In this document: piece after piece, positions 5,929-6,492 of the stretch
Position numbering within the stretch: position 1 is the first letter of the stretch
How the letters are laid out: every line of letters starts with the position of its first letter
From: an uncultured Eubacteriales bacterium
Lineage (GTDB): Bacteria; Bacillota; Clostridia; Oscillospirales; CAG-272
Direction: 5' to 3'
Assembly: GCA_900556615.1 (NCBI GenBank)
Contig: USPP01000093.1
Span: 1 to 6,492 of the forward strand
DNA length: 6,492 nt
Program-made: the position numbers and the translations under genes
Notes under the pieces: model-generated
What the model saw: the letters and a program-made list of their open reading frames with translations, nothing else
What the model was told of the DNA's origin: nothing
The model's database searches: none

Positions 5929-6238
5929 ATACATGGAGACGCTTCTGACGATTTTACAAAAGGCAAAGGGTAGAGATCTCGTCATAATGGATTCTTTTAT
6001 GAAATTTTGCAACAGGACAGCACCAAGTCGGTGCTGTACGAGCATGACCATAAGAATTCGGTTGGCGCAGTATCGCGGTGCTCGCCTCATGTACTGGCTC
6101 AAGGTGCAACAGCCCCTTCTGAATTCGGGTTCCAAATGTTATTGTTGTGCCCCCTGAACGGTGTACGGTGCTTTGGGTGGAGTTGCAGAGACGGATGCAC
6201 GGCTAAGTATTGTTCTGCTTCAGTATAAACGATCGGAA

Positions 6239-6244
6239 AGAGGA
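6239..6244 (+). promoter_or_regulatory. Ribosome binding site of the beta-helix gene
   Basis: AGAGGA lies 8 bases before ATG 6253, a good Shine-Dalgarno match that fixes this start. Confidence 0.75.
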
Positions 6245-6252
6245 TTTTCGCA

Positions 6253-6492
6253 ATGATCAATGTTATCGATTTTGGCGCTCAGGGGAATGGAATCCACGAT
6301 GATGCATCGGCGATCCAAGCGGCCATTTTTGCCGCAAGCCTAAAGGGAGAGGATGTGTATTTTCCCGCAGGACGGTACCTTTTGTCTTCCGTTTTGTACG
6401 GTAATAAGCAGGATGGTGGCAAAACGGCGGCAGCACTCCATGTTTTTTCCAACATGAAGCTGTCAGGAGAAAAGGGAACGGTTTTGATTGCC
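6253..6492 (+). CDS. Pectate-lyase-superfamily (right-handed beta-helix) protein, 3' end outside window
   Basis: The 80 visible codons begin MINVIDFGAQGNGIHDDASA and continue IQAAI...DVYFPAGRYLLSS. This is the N-terminal signature of the pectate lyase superfamily domain found at the start of GH28 polygalacturonases, rhamnogalacturonan-active enzymes and related beta-helix proteins (the FGAxGDGxxDDTxAIQxAI pattern, then a strand ending in FPxGxY). The domain starts at residue 2, so there is no signal peptide: the enzyme is probably cytoplasmic and acts on imported oligosaccharides. ATG 6253 is supported by AGAGGA 8 bases upstream. The neighbouring kdgK remnant belongs to uronate catabolism, which suggests pectin-derived substrates, but catalytic residues lie beyond the window. 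A phage tail-spike-like beta-helix is a less likely alternative. Family is well supported; substrate is inference. Confidence 0.88.
   Translation, partial: MINVIDFGAQGNGIHDDASAIQAAIFAASLKGEDVYFPAGRYLLSSVLYGNKQDGGKTAAALHVFSNMKLSGEKGTVLIA

Larger units (their letters stand above)
5867..6252. other. 386-bp gap between kdgK remnant and beta-helix gene
   Basis: I see no gene I can defend. Short frames at 5924-6157 and 6007-6228 lack ribosome sites, are rich in Cys, Arg and Ser, and look like chance. Two small structures occur: GACACGAC (5879-5886) with GTCGTGTC (5921-5928), enclosing CGGC-TTAT-GCCG (5896-5907), and ACAGCACC-AAGTC-GGTGCTGT (6017-6037). The first lies just after the kdgK stop but has no T-run. 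A promoter for the downstream gene is expected here, but I find no convincing -35/-10 pair. Confidence 0.45.

Noticed and set aside
6017..6037. ACAGCACC-AAGTC-GGTGCTGT hairpin resembling the terminal stem of a Cas9 tracrRNA
   Set aside because: There is no T-run after it, no repeat or anti-repeat sequence, no spacers and no cas gene. The similarity is limited to a short stem and loop.
6192..6204. TGCACGGCTAA shared with repeat copy 2 near its left end, possibly a third element
   Set aside because: Only about 11 bases match, with no AAGGCAA end and no other conserved block nearby. Chance is sufficient.
5924..6228. Two overlapping + strand frames of 77 and 73 codons between kdgK and the beta-helix gene
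   Set aside because: They lack ribosome sites, are rich in Cys, Arg and Ser as chance frames often are, and show no family resemblance.

Overview
The window looks like a low-GC, endospore-forming Clostridia chromosome, plausibly a gut Oscillospiraceae/Ruminococcaceae relative. This rests on a convincing SpoVT sporulation regulator, strong AGGAG-type ribosome sites, a perfect consensus sigma-A promoter, and a Gram-positive membrane-anchored surface protein. All genes I can support lie on the + strand, but they are separate transcription units rather than one operon, with long repeat-rich gaps between them.

Layout. Bases 2-1036 hold the 3' part of a class V (NifS/Csd-type) PLP aminotransferase, followed by a terminator-like hairpin. 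A 173-bp element with 19-bp terminal inverted repeats (about 1142-1316) precedes spoVT (1629-2174), which ends at a 14-bp perfect hairpin terminator. A second, diverged copy of the element lies at about 2399-2579, so spoVT is bracketed by two MITE-like repeats in the same orientation. From 2580 to about 3330 there is no gene I can defend. That stretch holds a minus-strand frame broken by one stop, a perfect 19-bp-stem hairpin (3040-3090) and a cluster of further potential RNA or DNA stems (3111-3221). A textbook promoter (3335-3363) then drives a 521-residue secreted protein (3429-4994) with a signal peptide and a C-terminal membrane anchor, ending in a hairpin terminator.

Right end. At about 5072-5080 the character of the DNA changes. 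The C-terminal three quarters of a 2-dehydro-3-deoxygluconate kinase (KdgK) begin abruptly, without the N-terminal part or a start, in visibly more GC-rich sequence. After a 386-bp gap with no recognisable gene, a right-handed beta-helix (pectate-lyase superfamily) protein starts at 6253 and runs off the window. KdgK and a pectate-lyase-like enzyme fit together as pieces of a pectin/uronate catabolic locus, so the right end may be a remnant of such a locus. The abrupt junction could be a real deletion or rearrangement, or a metagenome assembly join.

I did not find a CRISPR array, tRNA, rRNA, phage or toxin-antitoxin system. The most interesting points are the paired MITE-like repeats, the structured gap upstream of the surface protein, and the kdgK junction.
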